This document shows, in pieces, positions 8,341 to 15,621 of a DNA stretch of 31,034 bases (position 1 is its first letter; every line of letters starts with the position of its first letter). The DNA comes from VBOC01 sp035635475 (GTDB lineage: Bacteria > Bacteroidota > Ignavibacteria > UBA10030 > SZUA-254): contig DASQAZ010000143.1 in the NCBI GenBank assembly GCA_035635475.1, forward strand, positions 1 through 31,034, given 5' to 3'. The notes under the pieces were generated by a model. The model saw only the letters and a list, made by a program, of their open reading frames with translations. It was not told where the DNA came from and made no database searches. The position numbers and the translations under genes are program-made.

Positions 8341-8421
8341 CTCTTCGAGAATCTTGAGCTTATCTTCAAACGGCAGTTTCGCAAAGAGTGATTGTCCATT
8401 AGCGAACGGGGGTTTATAAAG

Positions 8422-8495
8422 TGGGCCCTGGAGGACTTGAACCTCCGACCCGCTGATTATGAGTCAGCTGCTCTAACCAACTGAGCTAAGGGCCC
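8422..8495 (-). tRNA. tRNA with CAU anticodon (Met elongator or Ile2)
   Basis: A complete cloverleaf on the minus strand. The acceptor stem GGGCCCT (8489-8495) pairs with AGGGCCC (8423-8429); discriminator A is at 8422; no CCA is encoded. The D arm contains TAGCTCAGTTGGTTAGAGCA; the anticodon stem GCTGA/TCAGC encloses CTCATAA with anticodon CAT at 8459-8461; the T arm has GGTTCAAGTCC. The acceptor stem carries C4-G69 and C5-G68, pairs associated with recognition by the lysidine synthetase TilS, so tRNA-Ile2 is somewhat favoured over elongator tRNA-Met. Confidence 0.93.
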
Positions 8496-8593
8496 TTGGA
8501 AGAGGTTATTTGCACGCCGAAACGCGAGCCCACTCCGGATTCACGGCGCTTTCGCAATCCGCCCACCCCCAATGTATTGATTATTGAGCTCTC

Positions 8594-9658
8594 CTACAAG
8601 GGCTGGTTGGAGGTAACGCGGGAATGTGGGAAGCCGGCGACGCTTTTGCCCTGGCCCTCGGCTAAATTGTAGAGCAGGATCGAGAGTGCGGAGATGTTCC
8701 CGATGATAGCGCTTGGCGGCCACAACATGGTGCCAAGTGTACCCGAGGCCCATGCAACTGGGATCCAGGCCCAACGCCCGGTGTCGGCTCTGTCCAGCAG
8801 TCGACCTAACAGCAGGCCGAAGATGAGGTGTGCTTTCCTGACAATCGGCGGTACGACCATAATGAGTATAACTGGGATGAGCCAGATCTCCCACCTGCCC
8901 CTCACCCTGGCGGCGATTATGAGCGAGGCCAGGATGAGCACCGCCGAAATTAAATAGGAATATTTCCCCGCGTATGCATACAATCCCAGGTTATCGCCGG
9001 CGCTCCCGGATAGTTGAGCAAGTTTCGTCAGGCCCGACAGACTGAAACCGGAGATGAGCGGCAGACCGAACCCCAGGGCGAGCGTTCCACAATAGAAAAG
9101 CAGCGACCCCTTCCATCTCTTGTCCATATCCTGAACCACCGCAAAGGGCAGGAATAAGGCCGGGGACAACTTAATCAGCGTAGCTGTCCCCAGCGATGCG
9201 CCAGCGATAGAATCGGACGAGGAGGTCATTGCAAGAAGAATGAGAAGGCACACCAGACCGTTGACTTGCCCGATTTCCGCGTTGAGAATCAGCAACCTGG
9301 CCACCGCAATGACGAAGAGGGCTTCGACGAATAACATAGCCACCCCACCAGGACGGAATGCCGGCAGGCAGATCCACAACACCCACAGGATCGCCAAAGC
9401 TTGAATGGCATACCAGATTTCAGAAGAGAGATGATAGGGCAGAGTTGCAAGAGGATAGAGGAGCCAGGCCAGAGTTGGAGGATAAATATACCCTACTGCT
9501 TCACCGTGGTTTCGGGCGGCCTCATAGAAGATGGGATAGTCGACGCCGAGCGTCTCTTGCCGTTCGATGGAATGGGGAAAAATGGCAACGAGGCACAAAA
9601 GGAAGAGCAGCCAGATCGCGAGCTTAATTATCCTCGGACTCCGGAAGAGCTGATTCAT
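8594..9658 (-). CDS. GT87-like polyprenyl-linked sugar transferase, membrane protein
   Basis: A 354-residue polytopic membrane protein with about nine to ten hydrophobic segments. After the first helix come GVDYPIFYEAARN and, soon after, YIYPPTLAWLLYPLATLP. This acidic loop followed by the YPP..L..P pattern is typical of the GT87 (DUF2029) family of GT-C fold transferases, which use polyprenyl-phosphate sugars on the outer face of the inner membrane. The length is somewhat short for the family but both ends look complete. It lies 76 nt after the T9SS protein at 9735 on the same strand and may share its transcript. No clear Shine-Dalgarno is seen. The sugar and acceptor cannot be told. Confidence 0.75.
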   Translation of the reverse strand: MNQLFRSPRIIKLAIWLLFLLCLVAIFPHSIERQETLGVDYPIFYEAARNHGEAVGYIYPPTLAWLLYPLATLPYHLSSEIWYAIQALAILWVLWICLPAFRPGGVAMLFVEALFVIAVARLLILNAEIGQVNGLVCLLILLAMTSSSDSIAGASLGTATLIKLSPALFLPFAVVQDMDKRWKGSLLFYCGTLALGFGLPLISGFSLSGLTKLAQLSGSAGDNLGLYAYAGKYSYLISAVLILASLIIAARVRGRWEIWLIPVILIMVVPPIVRKAHLIFGLLLGRLLDRADTGRWAWIPVAWASGTLGTMLWPPSAIIGNISALSILLYNLAEGQGKSVAGFPHSRVTSNQPL

Positions 9659-9734
9659 GAAACGTGCGATGTCCGAGCCTGAGTCTCGCCCGCCGCTTGA
9701 CGCTCCCTTCCTGCAGCCTCTCTTCGGGCTGAGA

Positions 9735-11426
9735 TCACCTTGCGATCACCATTTTTCTGGTCGCAGTAAACCTGCCCTCATTAGCGAAGATTGTACAGAA
9801 GTAGATTCCGCTCGCCAACCCGGGTAGATCGACGGCGACTTCATGAACACCGGCTTCGAGTCGCCGGTTGTCCACTATTATTTTAACCTCGCGACCGAGA
9901 ACATCAAAAACCCTTAGAGACACCGTCCCCGACTCATGAAGGCTGAACCGTACCGAAGTGGTGGGGTTAAAGGGGTTGGGATAGTTCTGGTCAAGCCTGT
10001 AATCGGGAAAGGAATTATTCGCCCAGCCCGGGCCATGACCGGAGTATACACCGTCGATTGCGAATGTTCCTCCAACAGCATACTTCACGATCATCATATC
10101 CTGCTGGTTATTAGTCGTGGTGGATCCTACCATGACAAGACTGCTGTCCGCGTTGCTGGCCTTCATCCGTGCCATCGTGTTCGCATTTCCGACACCGCTC
10201 CCGTCGAAGAGAACCTCCGAGATGAGAGCGCCAGAGGAGTCGAACTTCGCAAGATGCCACGCATTGTAAGGAGCATCATAATAGACGCGATGGCCGGCAA
10301 CGTACATGCTTCCGGTGCCGTCTTCAATCCGTATGGTGTTCCAATTGCTTTGGATACTTGACACCGGTGTCATTTGGAATGTTCCGGTCGCCTTATCGTA
10401 CTTGAAGAATTGCGAGCCATTGGCATGATAGGCGGTAGCATAGACGAAGTTCTTATCTGCGGTGATGCCCCCGGCAGAAACCTGGCCGGATAGGCACTCA
10501 AATGAACGGGCCACCCACGCCTGCGTCCCGTCGGGGGAGTATTTGACTGTGGCCGCATCGAGGTCCCCGCAAGTAGCAACGCTTCGTCCCGTCACATAAA
10601 CCCCCGACCCGTCTGCAAAGAGGGCCGTTGCCTCATCATAGCCCGCGTGCTGGTAGTTCCGCACCCATTGCCGTCGAAGCTGGTTGTCGTACTTCAGCGT
10701 GGTAAAGACCGGAGAGTAATTTGGGGCAAAAGTCGAAGTGCCCGCGACGTAGAGGTCGGAGTTATCCACCATGGCCATCCCGACGACATCATCGGAGCCG
10801 CCGCTGTTGAACGACGCCTCACCGACCAGTCTTTCAGGACTGTATTTCAACAGTGTGAAATGAGTGGCAGCCGTTGCCGAATCGCGGTGCAGCCCCGCAA
10901 CGAAGAATGTATCGTTTACCGTGGGAATGAGTGCGACCGCGTCGTCGTCATAGCGCAAGGAGCCGTAATCGTACCTTCTTTCGTTCGTGCTGTCCATCCT
11001 GATCGTGCCGGCTGTATCAATGACAAATGAGACAATGTCATAGTCTGCGCCAAAACCCGAGCTGATCTGGCTTCTTCCGGTGATATAGAGTTTCGAGCCC
11101 TTGACCACGATTGATTTTGCCTGATCGTTTCCTCCGTGATCGTAAAGCTGATACCATTGCCTGATTCCCGACCGATTATACTTTGCCACAAAGTAATCGA
11201 AATTGTTCGCATTATTGGTGACCCATCCGGCGACGTACACGTTCCCAAGGTTGTCAATGTCGAGATCATTGATGTAGTCATCTTTGCGGTAACCGTCTTG
11301 AATTCTCGCCCATCGGAATGTGAGCTGCGCGGCGGCAATGCGAGGGATGCCCAAAGAGATCGCAAACAACAAAAGGATTACAGCGTCATGGCAAATCCGG
11401 AGAAGCCGTTTTGGATGGTTTTTCAT
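9735..11426 (-). CDS. T9SS-exported beta-propeller (SBBP-like) protein
   Basis: A 563-residue secreted protein. The N-terminus is a signal peptide (basic start, hydrophobic core about 14-32, cleavage near AAA-Q). The body consists of repeats of about 50-60 residues of the type VYVAGWV...FDYFVAKYNRSG..QW and LYITGRS...YDI, i.e. the SBBP/beta-propeller pattern seen in many Bacteroidota surface proteins. From about residue 478 there is a type A T9SS sorting domain (NYPNPFNPTTSVRF, FDVLGREV, final KMVIAR), matching that of the giant protein at 332. It is probably exported by the Por system and surface bound or released. AGAGGAGGA upstream of the ATG is a strong ribosome-binding site. Ligand unknown. 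Confidence 0.88.
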   Translation of the reverse strand: MKNHPKRLLRICHDAVILLLFAISLGIPRIAAAQLTFRWARIQDGYRKDDYINDLDIDNLGNVYVAGWVTNNANNFDYFVAKYNRSGIRQWYQLYDHGGNDQAKSIVVKGSKLYITGRSQISSGFGADYDIVSFVIDTAGTIRMDSTNERRYDYGSLRYDDDAVALIPTVNDTFFVAGLHRDSATAATHFTLLKYSPERLVGEASFNSGGSDDVVGMAMVDNSDLYVAGTSTFAPNYSPVFTTLKYDNQLRRQWVRNYQHAGYDEATALFADGSGVYVTGRSVATCGDLDAATVKYSPDGTQAWVARSFECLSGQVSAGGITADKNFVYATAYHANGSQFFKYDKATGTFQMTPVSSIQSNWNTIRIEDGTGSMYVAGHRVYYDAPYNAWHLAKFDSSGALISEVLFDGSGVGNANTMARMKASNADSSLVMVGSTTTNNQQDMMIVKYAVGGTFAIDGVYSGHGPGWANNSFPDYRLDQNYPNPFNPTTSVRFSLHESGTVSLRVFDVLGREVKIIVDNRRLEAGVHEVAVDLPGLASGIYFCTIFANEGRFTATRKMVIAR

Positions 11427-11551
11427 ATTGTTCCTCCTCTATGGTGCGCCCTCGCAGATGTGATGAAAATCCATCTCGTCTCGCAAGGTACGGGATTACT
11501 GCCGCTCCGGGCCGGATAGATCCTCCGGCGCGATTGACGTTCCGTGGATTG

Positions 11552-11932
11552 CTATTTCTTCGGCGGCTCCTTTAACTCCACAGTTCTGACATGAATGCTG
11601 GTTTTCCCGATATTCTCCACCGCGTGTGTCTCCGCCTCCCGCCAGCCGATATCCCCTGTTCTCAGTATCCGCTCGTCAGATTTGCCGGCCGGGGATGTTA
11701 CCTTGATTCTGCCGCCGGATAGAACTTCCGTAATCCTGGCAGTGTGCGAATGCATGGCCGCCTTCTCGCCCGGCTTTAAATGAAAATCAATCACGCGCAC
11801 CTTGTCATTTTCGAGTATCACCGTGTGCGAAGCCGGTGCGGCTTTGATCGGGTCCTGTGCGAGGACCCACCTGCCTCCGAATCCTGCCAGGGTGAGTAAT
11901 ACGATGGACAGCAGCCGAGAGCGATGACGCAT
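11552..11932 (-). CDS. Exported single-domain cupin protein
   Basis: A 126-residue protein with an N-terminal signal peptide (hydrophobic 8-25, VLAQD cleavage region) followed by one cupin barrel. FHLKPGEKAAMHSHTARITEVLSGG resembles cupin motif 1 with two His likely to bind metal, and GDIGWREAETHAVENIG resembles motif 2. Small periplasmic cupins of this kind are common but mostly uncharacterised; binding or an enzymatic role on a small molecule is possible. AGGAAGGAG before the ATG supports the start. It is separated by 125 nt from the propeller gene downstream on the same strand. Confidence 0.82.
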   Translation of the reverse strand: MRHRSRLLSIVLLTLAGFGGRWVLAQDPIKAAPASHTVILENDKVRVIDFHLKPGEKAAMHSHTARITEVLSGGRIKVTSPAGKSDERILRTGDIGWREAETHAVENIGKTSIHVRTVELKEPPKK

Positions 11933-11989
11933 GAGAACTCTCCTTCCTAAGTTGTTGCTGCGTACAAAGTTCAGAGCGAATCCTCCAGT

Positions 11990-12018
11990 AATGTAAAGAA
12001 AACCGCCGTTACATCCAA
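11990..12018 (-). promoter_or_regulatory. Possible promoter of the cupin gene
   Basis: On the minus strand TTGGAT (12013-12018) and TACATT (11990-11995) are 17 bp apart, about 58 bp upstream of the cupin ATG. The matches are moderate. Confidence 0.3.
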
Positions 12019-12093
12019 TAAAGTCGAAATAACGCTGAAATATCCCTCCTTCCGTCCTTTCCTTGAATTTGCTTCATTTCCTCGATTTCGTCA

Positions 12094-12122
12094 TTGACTC
12101 AATCGCCATAATTTCGTATATT
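12094..12122 (+). promoter_or_regulatory. Sigma70-type promoter of the zinc-ribbon/rpsU unit
   Basis: TTGACT (12094-12099) and TATATT (12117-12122) are separated by exactly 17 bp and match the -35 and -10 consensus at 5/6 each. Transcription would begin near 12128-12130, giving a leader of about 140 nt before the zinc-ribbon ATG at 12270. Confidence 0.7.
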
Positions 12123-12269
12123 TCATTCATGAGATGCTTACGCCTGTGTGTTCTAACCGACGCGATCCACTTCCCTCCTGTAAAGAACCTATAGCCGTTC
12201 GTTACACCTTGGTCGCGCTCCACGCATCTCTCTCAATCAATATTTCATTCACCATTTCTGGATGGATGC

Positions 12270-12647
12270 ATGGCTCGGACCAAATACTCTGAACAGTTCT
12301 GCAGCTACTGCAACAAGACCATGAGGATGGAATTGGGCGGAGAGATGGAGGGCCAGGTAAATCGGGCATGGTTTCGTTGCACTCGCTGTCACCACACAAC
12401 TCTCATCGACCTGAAAATTCGGACCGACGGGGGGGTTGAAGCAAGGCTCGATGCGGCAACGGCGACATTGTATAGCCCGCTGCAAAGCTTTAAGGTCGGC
12501 GAGGCGATTTTTCACGCCGAGTGGAATGACGTCGGGAAGGTGACCCAGAAAACGAAGACCTCCGACGGCAGCCAGGCGATTCTGGTCTCGTTCGAGAAAC
12601 AGGGTCAACGGCGGCTGATCGAGAATCTTCGGCCCGATGCGCCGTAA
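12270..12647 (+). CDS. Zinc-ribbon protein with C-terminal SH3-like domain, linked to rpsU
   Basis: A 125-residue cytoplasmic protein. C11-x2-C14 and C37-x2-C40 (followed by HH) form a four-Cys zinc ribbon. The second half, LQSFKVGEAIFHAEWNDVGK and onwards through ILVSFEKQGQRRLIENL, has the look of a small beta-barrel of the SH3/CarD-like type (xFxVGxxIxHxxxxxGxV). Proteins with this two-part layout occur in several environmental phyla, but I know of no assigned function. It is the first gene of a two-gene unit, 40 nt upstream of rpsU, with a shared promoter and terminator. This suggests a role in translation, ribosome assembly or transcription; that is inference. There is only a weak Shine-Dalgarno before its ATG. 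Confidence 0.8.
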   Translation: MARTKYSEQFCSYCNKTMRMELGGEMEGQVNRAWFRCTRCHHTTLIDLKIRTDGGVEARLDAATATLYSPLQSFKVGEAIFHAEWNDVGKVTQKTKTSDGSQAILVSFEKQGQRRLIENLRPDAP

Positions 12648-12672
12648 ACATTTATTTGTTCGTGTAGAACTG

Positions 12673-12682
12673 AAGGAGGTGA
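12673..12682 (+). promoter_or_regulatory. Extended Shine-Dalgarno of rpsU
   Basis: AAGGAGGTGA is a full-length complement to the 16S rRNA 3' end and sits five bases before a TTG start. It is the strongest ribosome-binding site seen in the window and fixes the start of rpsU. Confidence 0.88.
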
Positions 12683-12687
12683 ATTAG

Positions 12688-12882
12688 TTGGTCGGCATCA
12701 TCTTACAGGAAAACGAAAACATCGACCGCGCGATCCGGCGTTTCAAGAAGAAGTACGAACGCTCGGGAATTCTGAAGGAAGTGAAGAAACGCGCCTATTT
12801 CACCAAGCCGTCCGTGAAGAAGCGGATGAAGAGGATCAAAGCTATCCGCCGGAGCTACCGTGCGCTGATGGAAGAGATGTAA
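12688..12882 (+). CDS. rpsU: Small ribosomal subunit protein bS21
   Basis: A 64-residue, very basic protein with the family pattern ENIDRAIRRFKKKYERSG (9-27), then KKRAYFTKPSVKKRMK (33-48) and a basic helical tail. bS21 binds the 30S platform near the 16S rRNA 3' end and the anti-Shine-Dalgarno. The start is TTG, directly after the extended Shine-Dalgarno. In Flavobacterium, bS21 helps hide the anti-Shine-Dalgarno and rpsU itself has a strong site as a feedback sensor. The arrangement here is compatible with such autoregulation, but other genes in this window also have Shine-Dalgarno sites, so occlusion is probably not general. A strong terminator follows 26 bp after the stop. Confidence 0.97.
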   Translation: MVGIILQENENIDRAIRRFKKKYERSGILKEVKKRAYFTKPSVKKRMKRIKAIRRSYRALMEEM

Positions 12883-12908
12883 GCGTTGCGGATCAAAGAT
12901 TATCGTCC

Positions 12909-12940
12909 AAAAAGGGCCGCTCAAGCGGCCCTTTTCTTTT
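12909..12940. terminator. Strong intrinsic terminator, bidirectional
   Basis: GGGCCGC (12914-12920) and GCGGCCC (12925-12931) form a perfect 7-bp stem with a TCAA loop, flanked by five A on the left and TTTTCTTTT on the right. It ends the rpsU transcript and, read from the other side, probably also the convergent YfhO-family gene ending at 12961. Confidence 0.93.
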
Positions 12941-12960
12941 AGGCGGGAAATACAAAGTCC

Positions 12961-15456
12961 TCACGAGGAAGACGTGGGCGCCGTCGAGGCCGCCTCGCCA
13001 GTCTTCTGCTTCAGTCCCAACCTTCTCCTCACCATAGGCTGCCGCGCCAGTCCCGCCAATACCAGGATCGCAGTAAGCCCCCATGCGCCTTGCGTGATCG
13101 AGAAACCCAGATAATAGATGGGAGGGTCGAACCGGAATTCCACGACATGCCTCCCCGCCGGGACGAGCACGGATCGCAAAATGTAGTTCGTCTTATAAAT
13201 CTCCGTTTCGGTTCCATCGATAAACGCTTTCCAGCCCGCGGGATAGTAGATTTCACTAAGGACGAGGAGGGCGGTGTTTGCGGTGGTGGTCTTCAAGGTG
13301 ATCTCCCGGGAACCGTATTTGGTCATCGCCACCCCGTCCGGCCCCGACCTCGAGAATGTGGAGGGCAACTGCTTTTCGAGGATCGCGGTCGTTCGCGGAT
13401 TCCACTCCGCGGAATTCAACAGGTCAAAAATCTCCGCTTTCGATCGCGCCGCAACGGCGGTATCGACAAACCACATCCTTGGGAGGCAGCCGGGATTTGG
13501 CTGAACGACGGTCTGGGGACTTCCATCCTTGCTTTTTCCCTCCGTGAGAATATACTTTATATTGAGCATGCCGAATACACTCCGATTGCCCCGGTTGAGG
13601 CAGGAATCCCTCATGTCCTGGTAGATCTTCAGCTTCGCCGGACTGTATCCCTGCGCGTCATGCAGCAGGAAATACATCATCCTATTATCCTCATCCAGGT
13701 TACCAAGCGGAAAGACGCGGAAGAGAGACGTATCGCTCTCCGCCTGTAACTTCTGGATCGCCGCATCCGCCTGGAAATGCTCCGTGAGGGAGGTATTCGG
13801 CTTCGGGTTGATGTACCGTCCGTCCAGGATCCACAGATCAACAATCAGAATCACTATCAACCCGAACCCGAACGTCGTCAACTGGACTTTGCGCTTCAGG
13901 TAGGCGATGATGAGGCCGAGCGTCGCGCTTGCGATAATCGCGAACTTTATGTAATCATGCCAGAACAGGTCGAAGCGCGCCTTCTTGAAATAAGCGATCA
14001 CCTGCGCGGCCCGGGCCCCGTACTGAGCCCTTAGCTGAATCACCTCCCCCTCCTTCGCGAACATGAAACTTGACAGAAAATTGTAGACCGCGTCGTTGAA
14101 AATCAGGCCGAGCAGGAGCAGGGCGCCCAACACGGTGATGGCGTTCCGCATCCTTTTCTGCAGCTTCATCACCTCCGGTTCCTTCCCCGGCTGGGAAAGT
14201 TCGGAAACATACGTGAACCCGTATGCCGCGAGGATGCCGAACGTAAACGGAATAAGATGGAGAATCATGACGGGAACGCGGAACTTATTAAAGAGCGGGA
14301 GATACCTGAACATGATGTCGTACAGCAGTCCGAAATGTTTGCCGAACGAAAGGAGAAAGAGAATCGCGGAAAGAATCGCCAGGAACCAGGTGATTCGGTT
14401 TCTCCGGTGGATGACTGCCATAATTCCGAGGAAGAGCGGCACGATCCCGATATAGAGTGTAGAATTGGTGAAGGGCATCCAACCCCAATACATATCGGTG
14501 GCGAAACCGAAGAATGAAGGGATCAGGTAGTTCATCAGCTCGAAGGGATGGAAAGACCAGCTCGTCGCATATTCGTAGCTGAGGCCGCCCGCTCCCGCTT
14601 CGCCACCGCGGATGGAGTACTGGGCGTACTCCTGAGTCGGCAGATACTGATAAGCGTATATCGCAAATCCGATCGCAAGCGCCAGCACAAAAAGAGCCGC
14701 CTTCTTGAGCGCGGTGACCGGCGAGCTTTTCAGGTCCAGGATAATCTCGTAGACGAAGTAGGAGCCGATCACCAAGAGTCCGTAAAATGCCATTTGAGGG
14801 TGCCGGTTGAGGAGCATCGTGCCGACAGAGGCACCCAGCAGTCCGACGCTTAGGAGGTCTCTCCGCTGCAAGAGATTGTACGTCAGGAGAAAGAGCAGCG
14901 GAATATAGCTGAGGACGATGAGCTTGGAGCCGTGGCCGGTTTCAGGAAGGCCGACCGCATAGGGGTTCAGCATGAATGTGATCGCAGCCAGCAGAGAGGG
15001 GATCGGAGTAAACTTGAGCTGGCGCGCCAGCAGATACATCGAAGCCCCAATGATGAGAAACGGAATGATCAACCATGCCATGTCGACGCCGAAAAAGAGA
15101 ATTTTGGCAATCGGGAGGACGACATACGCATGGAAATAGTTGACTTCACGGGGAAAAATGAGGGCGCCGAAGACGGGCATGCCGCTGAAGATATAGGGAA
15201 TCCAAAGGGGCTCCACGTGCTCAGTCTGATCGATGTGCCCAATGGCCTTGAACCATGCCTGAGCGGCCGCGGTGTCGCCTGAATCGGAAAAGATCATGTT
15301 ATTGAAGACGATCCCGTTAAAGACCAGGATCAACATGACATACAACGCTCCGATGCAGATCAGATCCCTCCGGGCCGCCGGGAGCTTATCGAACCATGAC
15401 ACCTCTCCCGGCCGGGAGGAACCTTCGCGCCCTTGCGTCCTGTTTTTTTTGCTCAT
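12961..15456 (-). CDS. YfhO-family polytopic membrane protein
   Basis: About 831 residues. A short basic cytoplasmic N-terminus is followed by about a dozen hydrophobic segments spread over the first two-thirds, a large soluble domain (about 570-780), and one more transmembrane segment near the C-terminus before a polar tail. The early extracytoplasmic loop with DSGDTAAAQAWFKAIG, and the late YYPAGWKAFIDGTETEIYKTNYILRSVLVPAG region, are characteristic of the YfhO family. Family members are GT-C-like and in Bacillus YfhO acts in glycosylation of lipoteichoic acid; in Bacteroidota the role is unproved. The start was set at the ATG at 15454-15456 because AGAAGGAG precedes it; an in-frame extension to 15492 lacks such a site. 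It lies 165 nt downstream of the glycosyltransferase operon. Confidence 0.88.
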   Translation of the reverse strand: MSKKNRTQGREGSSRPGEVSWFDKLPAARRDLICIGALYVMLILVFNGIVFNNMIFSDSGDTAAAQAWFKAIGHIDQTEHVEPLWIPYIFSGMPVFGALIFPREVNYFHAYVVLPIAKILFFGVDMAWLIIPFLIIGASMYLLARQLKFTPIPSLLAAITFMLNPYAVGLPETGHGSKLIVLSYIPLLFLLTYNLLQRRDLLSVGLLGASVGTMLLNRHPQMAFYGLLVIGSYFVYEIILDLKSSPVTALKKAALFVLALAIGFAIYAYQYLPTQEYAQYSIRGGEAGAGGLSYEYATSWSFHPFELMNYLIPSFFGFATDMYWGWMPFTNSTLYIGIVPLFLGIMAVIHRRNRITWFLAILSAILFLLSFGKHFGLLYDIMFRYLPLFNKFRVPVMILHLIPFTFGILAAYGFTYVSELSQPGKEPEVMKLQKRMRNAITVLGALLLLGLIFNDAVYNFLSSFMFAKEGEVIQLRAQYGARAAQVIAYFKKARFDLFWHDYIKFAIIASATLGLIIAYLKRKVQLTTFGFGLIVILIVDLWILDGRYINPKPNTSLTEHFQADAAIQKLQAESDTSLFRVFPLGNLDEDNRMMYFLLHDAQGYSPAKLKIYQDMRDSCLNRGNRSVFGMLNIKYILTEGKSKDGSPQTVVQPNPGCLPRMWFVDTAVAARSKAEIFDLLNSAEWNPRTTAILEKQLPSTFSRSGPDGVAMTKYGSREITLKTTTANTALLVLSEIYYPAGWKAFIDGTETEIYKTNYILRSVLVPAGRHVVEFRFDPPIYYLGFSITQGAWGLTAILVLAGLARQPMVRRRLGLKQKTGEAASTAPTSSS

Positions 15457-15621
15457 AGTTTCTCCTTCTCTTAGTTGATGCCGTTGCCGCATCCGAGTTC
15501 ACGTACCTTCCCGCTGCCCTTGATACGGCCAAAAAATTACCTCCGGACGTCAAAACGACGAACCATACCCTGAAGCGTGGACCTCATGCTGTTTCCTCTC
15601 CGATCAATCGGTAGACCCTCT

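Larger units (their letters stand above)
11933..12269. other. Divergent intergenic region with promoters
   Basis: A 337-bp region between the divergent cupin and zinc-ribbon genes. It carries a good plus-strand promoter (12094-12122), a weaker minus-strand candidate (11990-12018), and a leader of about 140 nt for the plus-strand unit. The leader contains a short frame (12129-12194) and CCTCCT at 12174-12179. No structured RNA family was recognised. Confidence 0.6.

Noticed and set aside
15457..15492. Twelve-residue N-terminal extension of the YfhO-family protein
   Set aside because: AGAAGGAG stands directly before the internal ATG at 15454-15456, so the shorter start is preferred.
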